From contig NZ_MLHH01000008.1 in the NCBI RefSeq assembly GCF_002000125.1, positions 78,056 to 142,055 on the forward strand: a stretch of 64,000 bases of DNA, written 5' to 3'. The position numbers and the translations under genes are program-made. Each line of letters opens with the position of its first letter. The stretch's first letter is position 1. The notes beneath the pieces were generated by a model. The model was not told where the DNA came from, did not search any database, and was given only the letters and a program-made list of their open reading frames with translations. Positions 38,298-46,196 of the stretch are shown here, piece after piece. This stretch comes from Rodentibacter heidelbergensis. Lineage in GTDB: Bacteria; Pseudomonadota; Gammaproteobacteria; Enterobacterales; Pasteurellaceae.

Positions 38298-38320
38298 ATG
38301 CCTGAAATTTATTACCATTC

Positions 38321-38349
38321 TTGACAAGATTTTTATAAATGCTTAAGAT
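38321..38349 (+). promoter_or_regulatory. Promoter of an antisense RNA opposite the Ibs-like gene
   Basis: TTGACA, 17-nt spacer, TAAGAT: a strong sigma-70 promoter with no protein gene downstream on this strand until der. Expected start near 38356. Confidence 0.8.
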
Positions 38350-38392
38350 TTGAAGCACTAGGGAGCGCGAACTCCCTAGTATGTCGTTATTA

Positions 38393-38452
38393 TCAGTAAG
38401 TCGGGAAACTCAGTAATAATAGCAGTACGACAAGGATAATAATTTTAATCAT
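38393..38452 (-). CDS. Ibs-like type I toxin peptide
   Basis: A 19-residue frame, MIKIIILVVLLLLLSFPTY, on the minus strand. It has the exact build of E. coli Ibs toxins: one basic residue at position 3, a continuous Ile/Leu/Val core, and a conserved SF-x-x-Y ending; it would insert in the inner membrane and depolarise it. Shine-Dalgarno AAGAGGA is 7-8 nt upstream. TATAAT (38529-38524) predicts a start near 38517, and a perfect 10-bp hairpin (CGCTTTCAAG/CTTGAAAGCG, 38492-38518) forms at the 5' end of the message. A full-length antisense RNA promoter lies opposite. Toxicity is not shown by sequence. Confidence 0.8.
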   Translation of the reverse strand: MIKIIILVVLLLLLSFPTY

Positions 38453-38523
38453 GTGATTATCCTCTTCAAACGTTGCGAAAAAGCGCAATCCCGCTTTCAA
38501 GACCTAACCTTGAAAGCGAGATA

Positions 38524-38529
38524 ATTATA
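38524..38529 (-). promoter_or_regulatory. -10 box of the Ibs-like gene
   Basis: TATAAT on the minus strand, no good -35. The start near 38517 puts a 10-bp hairpin at the very 5' end of the message, followed by a second small one (TTGCG...CGCAA). Confidence 0.55.
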
Positions 38530-38562
38530 ACGAAAGTTATGAATAAATAAACAGTATTGATA

Positions 38563-38590
38563 AAGCCACGATTTTTGTTCGTGGCTTTTT
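38563..38590 (+). terminator. Terminator upstream of der
   Basis: AAAGCCACG-N7-CGTGGCTTT then TTT. It can end the antisense RNA and isolates der. Confidence 0.85.
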
Positions 38591-38613
38591 ATTTGTCTGT
38601 TTTCAAATCGCTT

Positions 38614-38642
38614 TTTACCAATGCACTAACTTCCGCTATAAT
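38614..38642 (+). promoter_or_regulatory. der promoter
   Basis: TTTACC, 17-nt spacer, TATAAT; leader about 26 nt. Confidence 0.65.
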
Positions 38643-38674
38643 GCCCTCCATTTTGACAAGATTAGAGATTTTTT

Positions 38675-40189
38675 ATGGCAACTCCTGTTGTAGCCCTAGT
38701 GGGGCGTCCTAATGTGGGAAAATCCACTCTGTTTAATCGCCTAACCCGTACCCGTGATGCTTTAGTGGCGGACTTCCCCGGTTTAACTCGTGATCGTAAA
38801 TATGGTCATGCCCATATTTCGGGTTATGAATTTATTGTGATCGATACCGGTGGGATTGACGGCACAGAAGAGGGGGTGGAAGAAAAAATGGCGGAGCAGT
38901 CACTGCTTGCGATTGAAGAAGCGGATATCGTGCTTTTCCTTGTGGATGCCCGTGCAGGTTTAACGGCAGCCGATATCGGTATCGCGAATTATTTACGCCA
39001 ACGTCAAAATAAAATCACGGTGCTGGTGGCGAATAAAACCGATGGCATTGATGCCGATTCCCACTGTGCTGAATTTTATCAACTCGGTTTAGGTGAGATT
39101 GCACAAATTGCTGCCTCTCAAGGGCGTGGTGTCACGCAATTAATGGAGCAAGTGCTGGCACCTTTCGCCGAACAAATGGAAAACGCGGAAAAAATTGACC
39201 GCACTTTTGATGAAGAACAAGATGAGTGGGAACAAGAATTTGATTTTGATTCGGAAGAAGACACCTCATTACTTGATGGAGCCTTGGAAGAAGAAAACGA
39301 AGAGGAACAAGACAAAAACATCAAGATCGCCATTGTGGGTCGCCCAAATGTGGGGAAATCAACACTCACTAACCGTATTTTAGGTGAGGATCGGGTGGTG
39401 GTTTATGATATGCCGGGTACTACTCGTGATAGCATTTATATCCCCATGGAGCGTGACGGTCAGCAATATACCTTGATTGATACTGCTGGGGTGCGTAAAC
39501 GGGGAAAAGTACATCTTGCGGTGGAAAAATTTTCGGTGATTAAAACCTTACAGGCTATTCAAGATGCCAATGTGGTGTTACTCACCATTGATGCCCGTGA
39601 AAATATTTCAGACCAAGATCTATCATTACTCGGTTTTATTTTAAATGCCGGACGTTCCCTGGTTATTGTGGTGAATAAATGGGATGGATTGGATCAAGAA
39701 ATCAAAGACCGAGTGAAATCAGAACTTGATCGCCGTTTAGATTTTATTGATTTTGCCCGAGTGCATTTCATTTCTGCGTTACACGGCAGTGGGGTGGGAA
39801 ATCTCTTTGATTCGATTAAAGAAGCCTATGCCTGTGCCACACAAAAAATGACCACTTCAATGCTGACGCGCATTTTGCAAATGGCGACAGATGAGCATCA
39901 ACCACCCATGGTGGGAGGGCGGCGTATCAAATTAAAATATGCCCATCCGGGTGGCTATAATCCGCCGATTATTGTGGTACATGGTAATCAAATGGAAAAA
40001 TTACCGGATTCTTATAAGCGTTATCTATCGAACTATTATCGTAAGAGCTTGAAGATTATCGGTTCACCTATTCGTCTTCTTTTCCAAGAAGGGGCAAACC
40101 CTTTTGCCGGACGTAAAAATAAATTAACACCAAATCAATTACGCAAACGTAAGCGTTTGATGAAATTTATTAAAAAATCGAAAAGATGA
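38675..40189 (+). CDS. der: Ribosome biogenesis GTPase Der (EngA)
   Basis: 504 aa essential GTPase that helps mature the 50S subunit. Two G domains in tandem: GRPNVGKS at 10-17 with DTGGI and NKTD, and again near 220 with DTAG and NKWD; a KH-like C-terminal domain follows (from about 390). The linker between G domains is strongly acidic (about 170-212), as usual. An uptake word lies in the linker (39198, reading KIDRTFDE). It is followed by an inverted uptake-word terminator. Confidence 0.97.
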   Translation: MATPVVALVGRPNVGKSTLFNRLTRTRDALVADFPGLTRDRKYGHAHISGYEFIVIDTGGIDGTEEGVEEKMAEQSLLAIEEADIVLFLVDARAGLTAADIGIANYLRQRQNKITVLVANKTDGIDADSHCAEFYQLGLGEIAQIAASQGRGVTQLMEQVLAPFAEQMENAEKIDRTFDEEQDEWEQEFDFDSEEDTSLLDGALEEENEEEQDKNIKIAIVGRPNVGKSTLTNRILGEDRVVVYDMPGTTRDSIYIPMERDGQQYTLIDTAGVRKRGKVHLAVEKFSVIKTLQAIQDANVVLLTIDARENISDQDLSLLGFILNAGRSLVIVVNKWDGLDQEIKDRVKSELDRRLDFIDFARVHFISALHGSGVGNLFDSIKEAYACATQKMTTSMLTRILQMATDEHQPPMVGGRRIKLKYAHPGGYNPPIIVVHGNQMEKLPDSYKRYLSNYYRKSLKIIGSPIRLLFQEGANPFAGRKNKLTPNQLRKRKRLMKFIKKSKR

Positions 40190-40195
40190 TGTGAG

Positions 40196-40229
40196 AAAGT
40201 GCGGTGAAAAATGACCGCACTTTTTGTTT
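40196..40229 (+). terminator. der terminator, inverted uptake-word pair
   Basis: AAAGTGCGGT-N8-ACCGCACTTT then TTGTTTTTT. Confidence 0.85.
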
Positions 40230-40238
40230 TTTACGACA

Positions 40239-40480
40239 TTATGTAGCAAATGCACAAATTATGGAGCATACTTCTCAGTCCCCTCGCCCGTTTACGGGAG
40301 AGGGGGGAGAAAATTCGTAGAATTTTCGGAGGGAGAGGGGGAAATTTACATCGAATTCCCTCTCGTCTTACGAAAATTGCCGAACGCAATTTCCGTCGGT
40401 CTCTCTCCCGCAAGCGGGCGAGAGGAAAGAACTTATCCATATCAGACAAGCAATTTGGCTTTTGTGCAACTGCTACATAA
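40239..40480. mobile_element. 242-bp palindromic MITE-like element
   Basis: The ends are imperfect inverted repeats (40239-40258 and 40461-40480, 18 of 20 matching; TTATGTAGCA then TGCACAAA). Inside, CTCGCCCG...CGGGAGAG occurs near the left and its near complement near the right, so the whole element can fold back. It is unusually GC-rich, with runs such as GAGGGGGGAG. Short frames within it have no Shine-Dalgarno or protein-like composition. It is non-autonomous, with no transposase. A target duplication is not clear (at most TA). It sits between der and convergent hda. Confidence 0.65.
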
Positions 40481-40490
40481 TACCGGTTTT

Positions 40491-41186
40491 TTATAGTCCT
40501 AAGATTTCTTTCACAAAAGGAATGGTGAGATTACGCTGTGCCTGTAATGAGGCTTTGTCGAGATGTTCCAAGGCTTGTAATAGCGTATGGGTATCACGGT
40601 TTAAGCGTTTTAGAAGAAATTGGGCGGTTTCTGTGGGGAGTTCGATGCCACGCTGATGGGCATTTTGTTGTAATAGGGCTAATTTTTGCTCGTCTGTTAG
40701 GGGAGAAAGTTGGTAAATTTCCCCCCATTTTAAACGTGAGGCTAAATCGGGTAATTGCACCTTTAATGCAGAAGGAGAGAGAGAAGCACTGACAATCAAA
40801 AGGGTTTGACCGCTCGCTTTAATTCGATTAAATAAATCAAAAATGGCGATTTCCCACTCAGCTTGCCCCATGACCGCATCAACATCATCTAAACAGACAA
40901 GCGCTTGTTGTTCTAAATTGTCTAATACAGCGGGGGAGAAATAACGGGATTTGTTCAAAGGAACATAAATAGCAGGACGCTGTTCATTGAGATATTGATT
41001 ACTCAGCGCACGAAGTAAATGGCTTTTACCAGAACCTACCGTTCCCCAAATATAGAAAAATTGCTGTTGAATCTCTTGTGAATTTTTGCGTAAGGAATCA
41101 AGCAACAACAAATTGTTGTCACCATAAAAATTCTCAAGTGTATCATCATCAATTTGATGAATAGGCAAAGGAAGTTGCTGATTCAA
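40491..41186 (-). CDS. hda: DnaA regulatory inactivator Hda
   Basis: 231 aa AAA+ protein that binds the DNA-loaded clamp and triggers ATP hydrolysis by DnaA, preventing re-initiation. The N-terminal QLPLP (4-8) is the clamp-binding motif. Walker A GTVGSGKSH (about 48-56), Walker B CLDDVDAV, and ASRLKWGEIYQL follow the DnaA-like fold. It lies 60 nt downstream of uraA on the same strand, with a terminator between, an order seen with upp-uraA in related genomes. Confidence 0.95.
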   Translation of the reverse strand: MNQQLPLPIHQIDDDTLENFYGDNNLLLLDSLRKNSQEIQQQFFYIWGTVGSGKSHLLRALSNQYLNEQRPAIYVPLNKSRYFSPAVLDNLEQQALVCLDDVDAVMGQAEWEIAIFDLFNRIKASGQTLLIVSASLSPSALKVQLPDLASRLKWGEIYQLSPLTDEQKLALLQQNAHQRGIELPTETAQFLLKRLNRDTHTLLQALEHLDKASLQAQRNLTIPFVKEILGL

Positions 41187-41208
41187 AATGATATAAAGCT
41201 GATTGGTT

Positions 41209-41236
41209 AAGAAAGAAAAGGGCTATTTCAGCCCTT
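41209..41236 (-). terminator. uraA terminator
   Basis: Minus strand AAGGGCT-GAAAT-AGCCCTT followed by TTCTTTC. Confidence 0.75.
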
Positions 41237-41246
41237 CATTTTTCGA

Positions 41247-42503
41247 TTATTCTACTTCATTTTTCGCCTTTGGCAAAACTAAGTTCAGGATGATTGCTAC
41301 GATAGCGCAGAGGCTTATCCCTTTCAATGACACTGCATCACCGACATTGACAAACATATTACCGATACCAAAGGTCATAACGACAGAAATAATACAAAGG
41401 TTTCGAGGTTCGGTTACATCGACTTTGCCTTTGATTAAGGTGCTCATACCGACGACGGCGATAGATCCAAATACCAACATCATAATCCCACCCATCACAA
41501 TGGTTGGAATGGTGGAAAGAAAAGCACCGACTTTTCCGCAGAAAGAAATGGCGATCGCCCATACTGCCGCCCAAGTCATAATATTCGGATTAAAGTTACG
41601 GGTGAGCATCACTGCACCGGTCACTTCCGCATAAGTAGTATTGGGTGGTCCGCCGACTAAAGAAGCGGCAGCAGTGGCAACACCATCGCCTAACAAGGTG
41701 CGGTGTAAGCCCGGTTTTTTCAGGAAGTCTTTGCCGGTTACCGAGCTAATTGCCATAATGCCGCCGACGTGTTCAACCGCCGGGGCAATGGCAATAGGGA
41801 GCATATAGAGGATAGCTTCAAGGTTAAATTCCGGTTTGGTGAGTTTTGGTAAAGCAAACCAAGGGGCATCGATCACCGGTTGGAAATTGATTAAACCGAG
41901 GAAAAGGCAAAGAATGTAGCCTGCGGTGATACCAAACATAATCGGGATTAATTTCATCAACCCTTTTGCGAATACGGCCACGGAAAGGGTGACGATGAGG
42001 GTTGCCATTGAAACCAAAACGGCATCGTTATAAGCATAGGCACTGTCTTTTCCTAATGCCATATTGACCGCAACGGGGGCTAGCCCCATGCCGATAATGA
42101 TAATAACCGGCCCGACCACAATAGGCGGGAAAATCCGCTCTAAGGCTTGGCTACCACGAATTTTCACCAGTGCGGAAAGGGCAAAATAGACTAAGCCTGC
42201 GCAAGCTAACCCGCCCATTGTGGTAGGGATCCCCCAGGTTTGAACGCCATATTGAATAGGGGCGATAAAAGCGAAGGAGGAGGCGAGGAAAATCGGCACT
42301 TGTTTGCCGGTGCAAAGCTGGAATAAGAGTGTGCCTATCCCGGCGGTAAGTAACGCGGTGTTGGAGTCTAAACCGGTGATAAGTGGCACAAGTACAAGGG
42401 CACCAAAGGCAACGAAGAGCATTTGTAAACCTACAAAGGATTGTTTGGCAATACTCTGTACTTCTTCCGCTTGAGGCGTGGTGGTTTGATTTTGATGAAG
42501 CAT
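41247..42503 (-). CDS. uraA: Uracil permease UraA
   Basis: 418 aa inner-membrane NCS2 uracil-proton symporter with 14 predicted hydrophobic segments. Substrate and proton residues are in AVEHVGGIMAISSV and PNTTYAEVTGAVMLTRNF. It supplies uracil to Upp, encoded just upstream. The cytoplasmic N-terminus is about 25 residues. A terminator lies between upp and uraA, so uraA may be expressed at a lower level. Confidence 0.95.
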   Translation of the reverse strand: MLHQNQTTTPQAEEVQSIAKQSFVGLQMLFVAFGALVLVPLITGLDSNTALLTAGIGTLLFQLCTGKQVPIFLASSFAFIAPIQYGVQTWGIPTTMGGLACAGLVYFALSALVKIRGSQALERIFPPIVVGPVIIIIGMGLAPVAVNMALGKDSAYAYNDAVLVSMATLIVTLSVAVFAKGLMKLIPIMFGITAGYILCLFLGLINFQPVIDAPWFALPKLTKPEFNLEAILYMLPIAIAPAVEHVGGIMAISSVTGKDFLKKPGLHRTLLGDGVATAAASLVGGPPNTTYAEVTGAVMLTRNFNPNIMTWAAVWAIAISFCGKVGAFLSTIPTIVMGGIMMLVFGSIAVVGMSTLIKGKVDVTEPRNLCIISVVMTFGIGNMFVNVGDAVSLKGISLCAIVAIILNLVLPKAKNEVE

Positions 42504-42579
42504 ATTAGTTTCAACTCTCTGTTTGAATTAACTGGAAAGTGCGGTCACAAAAAAGAGGATTTTTAAACTGTTTTCCGCT

Positions 42580-42607
42580 CGAAAAAAGACGGCGTTCAAG
42601 CCGTCTT
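42580..42607 (-). terminator. upp terminator
   Basis: Minus strand AAGACGGC-TTGAAC-GCCGTCTT followed by TTTTC; an uptake word (42537) lies nearby. Confidence 0.85.
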
Positions 42608-42626
42608 GATATTTTAGAATTCGGGG

Positions 42627-43253
42627 TTATTTTGTCCCAAAAATTTTATCACCCGCATCACCTAATCCCGGAATGATATAACCCTGTGCGTTGAGGTGAT
42701 CATCAACCGAAGCACAATAAAGTTCGATATCCGGGTGTGCGGTTTCTAAGGCTTTAATGCCTTCAGGGGCGGCTACAAGCACTAATACTTTAATGTGTTT
42801 ACAGCCTTTGGCTTTTAATAAATCAAGGGTCGCAATCATTGAACCCCCGGTGGCTAACATCGGGTCTACCACAATGGCTAGGCGTTCTTCTAAATCGCTT
42901 GCTAATTTTTGGAAGTAAGGCACAGGTTCAAGGGTTTCTTCGTTACGGTAAATGCCCACTACGCTGATTCTTGCGCTTGGAATATGTTCTAATACGCCAT
43001 CCATCATACCAAGACCGGCTCGCAAAATGGGTACAACCGTCACTTTTTTACCTTTGATACGATCAATTTCAACGGGGCCGTTCCAACCGTCAATAATAAC
43101 TTTTTCTGTTTCTAAATCCGCCGTGGCTTCATAGGTTAATAAACTTCCGATTTCGGTCGCCAGCTCACGGAATTTTTTGGTATCGATTTCTGCTTCGCGC
43201 ATCACACCTAATTTGTGTTTAACAAGTGGGTGTTTAACTTCAACGAGTTTCAT
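42627..43253 (-). CDS. upp: Uracil phosphoribosyltransferase
   Basis: 208 aa cytoplasmic salvage enzyme making UMP from uracil and PRPP. PRPP-binding [25 protein letters not shown] and the C-terminal uracil-binding [17 protein letters not shown]. It is the first gene of the upp-uraA-hda run. Shine-Dalgarno AAGGGGC. In the upstream 280 nt shared with the glycogen cluster I see the glg control sites and no upp-specific box. Confidence 0.97.
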   Translation of the reverse strand: MKLVEVKHPLVKHKLGVMREAEIDTKKFRELATEIGSLLTYEATADLETEKVIIDGWNGPVEIDRIKGKKVTVVPILRAGLGMMDGVLEHIPSARISVVGIYRNEETLEPVPYFQKLASDLEERLAIVVDPMLATGGSMIATLDLLKAKGCKHIKVLVLVAAPEGIKALETAHPDIELYCASVDDHLNAQGYIIPGLGDAGDKIFGTK

Positions 43254-43440
43254 GATTTGCCCCTTATGCTTTCAATGAATGGATTATGAGAATGAGTGAT
43301 TGAAAATCAAATCGGCTGATTCTAAATCAGAAAAGGGAAAAACTCTAGTGATTTGTCATGAAAGAGAGTGTGAAATTGGGCTTTCTCAATGTCATTAAAA
43401 GAGGGCGATTGCCGCTAAAATACCGAATAATCATCTAAAT

Positions 43441-43456
43441 TTTGACGGAGATCACT
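43441..43456 (+). promoter_or_regulatory. CRP-like site upstream of the glycogen cluster
   Basis: TTTGACGGAGATCACT matches TGTGA-N6-TCACA at 8 of 10. It is centred about 60 nt upstream of the start predicted from the promoter at 43474-43501. CRP control of glycogen genes is known in other gammaproteobacteria. Confidence 0.6.
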
Positions 43457-43473
43457 AATTTAAACAAAAGTCA

Positions 43474-43501
43474 TTGTATTTATTCTAAGCAAGACTAGAA
43501 T
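43474..43501 (+). promoter_or_regulatory. Promoter of the glycogen cluster
   Basis: TTGTAT, 16-nt spacer, TAGAAT; start near 43508. The region 43254-43440 shows nothing else recognisable. Confidence 0.6.
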
Positions 43502-43534
43502 GAAATTCAGTGATTATTTGTTGGTTTTCGTCAT

Positions 43535-43927
43535 ATGGAATGGTTTAAACAACGTCAACAAAAAGCCGATTGCCTTATCACCTCTTTTGCGAAGAAGGTT
43601 GAGGGAATATGGGCGGGGTTTGAAAATGAACCTATCCTTTATGAGCGTATTCGGCTTGCGTTAACCGAACCCATTGATGCGCTCACCTTGCCAAGGGAAA
43701 AGCCATTTTCCGAAACGCCAAAAATCAGACCAAAATCGACCGCACTTTACTTTTTCTTCTCTTTATTTTCTCTGAGCTGTTATCCATTGCAGCGATCAAT
43801 CCAATTTTCATTATCGATCCTATCAAATTGTTTTTGTTATCCCCTTTTACAGAATAATTTAAGTGGGATAAGCGATCTCGATTTTCTTTGCGATGATGTA
43901 GGCAGCACGCAAAAGCACAAGGAGTAA
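43535..43927 (+). CDS. Short unrecognised reading frame before glgB
   Basis: 130 codons between the glg promoter and glgB. The first about 60 residues look protein-like and charged ([36 protein letters not shown]), but after an uptake word at 43739 the composition changes to Phe, Ser, Leu and Cys-rich, as in a non-coding frame. No Shine-Dalgarno precedes the ATG. It may be a truncated gene whose 3' part is lost, or not a gene. H. influenzae has malQ at about this place, but I see no MalQ motif. It ends 5 nt before glgB. Confidence 0.3.
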   Translation: MEWFKQRQQKADCLITSFAKKVEGIWAGFENEPILYERIRLALTEPIDALTLPREKPFSETPKIRPKSTALYFFFSLFSLSCYPLQRSIQFSLSILSNCFCYPLLQNNLSGISDLDFLCDDVGSTQKHKE

Positions 43928-43932
43928 CCCCT

Positions 43933-46137
43933 ATGACAACCTTAGTAACCCAAGCCCTGATCAATTCTTTTTTTGATGCCTCAAATGGTGACCCTTTTGC
44001 TACCCTCGGTATGCACGAAACCGAGCATGGTATTGAAGTGCGGGTTTTATTACCCGATGCGGCTCGGGTGATTGTCATCGATCGGGAATCGGGAGAGGGC
44101 GTTGCTGAATTAAATTGTTTAGATGAACGGGGTTTTTTTGCTGGTGTGATACCCCATTGTCATCAATTTTTTGCTTATCAATTACAGGTTTTTTGGGGCA
44201 ATGAAGCGCAGATTGTTGAAGACCCTTATCGCTTTCATCTGATGATTGACGATTTAGAGCATTGGCTACTTTCCGAAGGCTCAATGTTACGCCCTTATGA
44301 AGTGTTGGGGGCACATTTTATGGAATGTGATGGGGTGAGCGGGGTGAATTTCCGCTTATGGGCGCCGAATGCCAAACGGGTTTCCATTGTGGGGGATTTC
44401 AATTATTGGGATGGTCGGCGTCATCCTATGCGTTTTCATGCCAAAAGCGGCGTATGGGAATTATTTCTCCCGAAAGTTAGTCTAGGGCAACTCTATAAAT
44501 TTGAACTCATTGATTGTCACGGCAATTTCCGTTTGAAAGCCGATCCTTATGCCTTTAGTGCTCAGCTTCGCCCGGATACCGCCTCTCAAGTGAGTGCTTT
44601 ACCCAATGTGGTGGAAATGAGCGAAGCCCGCCGCAAAGCCAACCAAGCCAACCAACCTATTTCGATTTATGAAGTGCATTTGGGATCTTGGCGGCGTAAT
44701 CTTGAGAATAATTTTTGGCTTGATTATGACCAAATTGCCGATGAACTCATCCCTTATGTGAAAGATATGGGCTTTACCCATATCGAATTAATGCCCCTAT
44801 CCGAATTTCCTTATGACGGTTCTTGGGGGTATCAGCCATTGGGGCTTTATGCGCCAACCAGTCGTTTTGGCACGGCGGAAGGTTTTCGCCGTTTGGTAAA
44901 ACGGGCCCATGAGGCAGGGATCAATGTGATTTTAGACTGGGTTCCGGGGCATTTCCCAAGTGATACCCACGGCTTAGTAGCATTTGATGGTACGGCATTA
45001 TATGAACATGCCGATCCACGGGAAGGGTATCACCAAGATTGGAACACATTAATTTATAACTATGGTCGAAACGAAGTCCGCAATTTTCTTTCCAGCAATG
45101 CGTTGTACTGGTTAGAGCGTTTCGGTTTAGACGGTATTCGGGTGGATGCGGTAGCCTCCATGATTTACCGTGATTATAGCCGAGCGGAGGGCGAGTGGAT
45201 CCCAAACCAATATGGCGGACGTGAAAATCTTGAAGCCATTGAATTTTTAAAACACACCAACTGGAAAATTCATCATGAAATGGCGGGGGCAATTTCCATT
45301 GCGGAAGAATCCACCTCATTTGCCGGTGTGACCCATCCCACCGAAAATGGGGGCTTAGGCTTTAATTTCAAATGGAATATGGGTTGGATGAACGACACTC
45401 TTTCCTATATGAAACTTGATCCTATTTACCGCCAATATCACCACAATAAAATGACTTTCGGCATGGTGTATCAATACAGTGAAAACTTTGTATTACCTCT
45501 TTCCCATGACGAAGTGGTGCATGGCAAAGCCTCACTGCTTGGAAAAATGCCGGGTGATGCGTGGCAACAATTTGCCAACTTGCGTGCCTATTATGGCTAT
45601 ATGTGGGGCTACCCGGGCAAAAAATTACTTTTCATGGGAAATGAATTTGCGCAAGGCAGAGAGTGGAATTACCAAGAAAGCTTAGATTGGTTCTTATTGG
45701 ATGAAAACATCGGCGGGGGCTGGCATAAAGGGGTGCTGAAATTGGTGAAAGATTTAAATCATATTTATCGCCAAAATCCACCGCTCTTTGAACTGGATCA
45801 TTCACCTGAAGGGTTTGATTGGTTGGTGGTAGACGATGCGGCAAATTCCGTCTTTGCTTTTGAACGCCGTAGCGAACCCGATGAAAAAGGGGAACGTGAA
45901 CGTATTATTGTCATCAGTAATTTTACCCCGGTGCCTCGTTATGATTACCGCCTTGGCGTGAATGTGGCAGGGCAATACGAAGAAATTTTGAATACGGATT
46001 CCATGTACTATCAAGGCTCTAACCTCGGCAATTTTGGTTGTGTCCAAAGCGAACCGATTGAAAGTCATGGGCGGGAACATTCTCTTTCCGTTTCCATTCC
46101 ACCGTTGGCAACGGTTTATTTGAAATTAAAAGTATAG
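43933..46137 (+). CDS. glgB: 1,4-alpha-glucan branching enzyme
   Basis: Introduces alpha-1,6 branches in glycogen. 734 aa, GH13. An N-terminal beta-domain (about 1-110) precedes a CBM48 module ([20 protein letters not shown]) and the barrel, with [32 protein letters not shown], nucleophile Asp in [12 protein letters not shown], acid Glu in SIAEEST and [12 protein letters not shown]. Shine-Dalgarno AAGGAG. First clear gene of the glycogen run. Confidence 0.97.
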   Translation: MTTLVTQALINSFFDASNGDPFATLGMHETEHGIEVRVLLPDAARVIVIDRESGEGVAELNCLDERGFFAGVIPHCHQFFAYQLQVFWGNEAQIVEDPYRFHLMIDDLEHWLLSEGSMLRPYEVLGAHFMECDGVSGVNFRLWAPNAKRVSIVGDFNYWDGRRHPMRFHAKSGVWELFLPKVSLGQLYKFELIDCHGNFRLKADPYAFSAQLRPDTASQVSALPNVVEMSEARRKANQANQPISIYEVHLGSWRRNLENNFWLDYDQIADELIPYVKDMGFTHIELMPLSEFPYDGSWGYQPLGLYAPTSRFGTAEGFRRLVKRAHEAGINVILDWVPGHFPSDTHGLVAFDGTALYEHADPREGYHQDWNTLIYNYGRNEVRNFLSSNALYWLERFGLDGIRVDAVASMIYRDYSRAEGEWIPNQYGGRENLEAIEFLKHTNWKIHHEMAGAISIAEESTSFAGVTHPTENGGLGFNFKWNMGWMNDTLSYMKLDPIYRQYHHNKMTFGMVYQYSENFVLPLSHDEVVHGKASLLGKMPGDAWQQFANLRAYYGYMWGYPGKKLLFMGNEFAQGREWNYQESLDWFLLDENIGGGWHKGVLKLVKDLNHIYRQNPPLFELDHSPEGFDWLVVDDAANSVFAFERRSEPDEKGERERIIVISNFTPVPRYDYRLGVNVAGQYEEILNTDSMYYQGSNLGNFGCVQSEPIESHGREHSLSVSIPPLATVYLKLKV

Positions 46138-46196
46138 CTAACTTTTCTCTTTTCCCTCTTGCGCACGAGAGGAAGGTGACAACGACGAGATAAAAT

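Larger units (their letters stand above)
38356..38590 (+). ncRNA. Sib-like antisense RNA (putative antitoxin)
   Basis: The RNA would start near 38356, just before the hairpin ACTAGGGAG...CTCCCTAGT (38357-38380), cross the whole opposite-strand toxin gene and its leader, and end no later than the terminator AAAGCCACG...CGTGGCTTT with TTTTT (38563-38590). An earlier end at the hairpin 38492-38518 is possible and would give about 160 nt, close to E. coli Sib RNAs. It is perfectly complementary to the toxin message, as in ibs/sib. Inferred from promoter and geometry only. Confidence 0.65.

Noticed and set aside
40224..40496. Several short open frames over the GC-rich palindromic stretch after der
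   Set aside because: They arise from an inverted-repeat element, have no Shine-Dalgarno, and have repetitive Arg/Pro-rich or Gly/Arg-rich translations on both strands.
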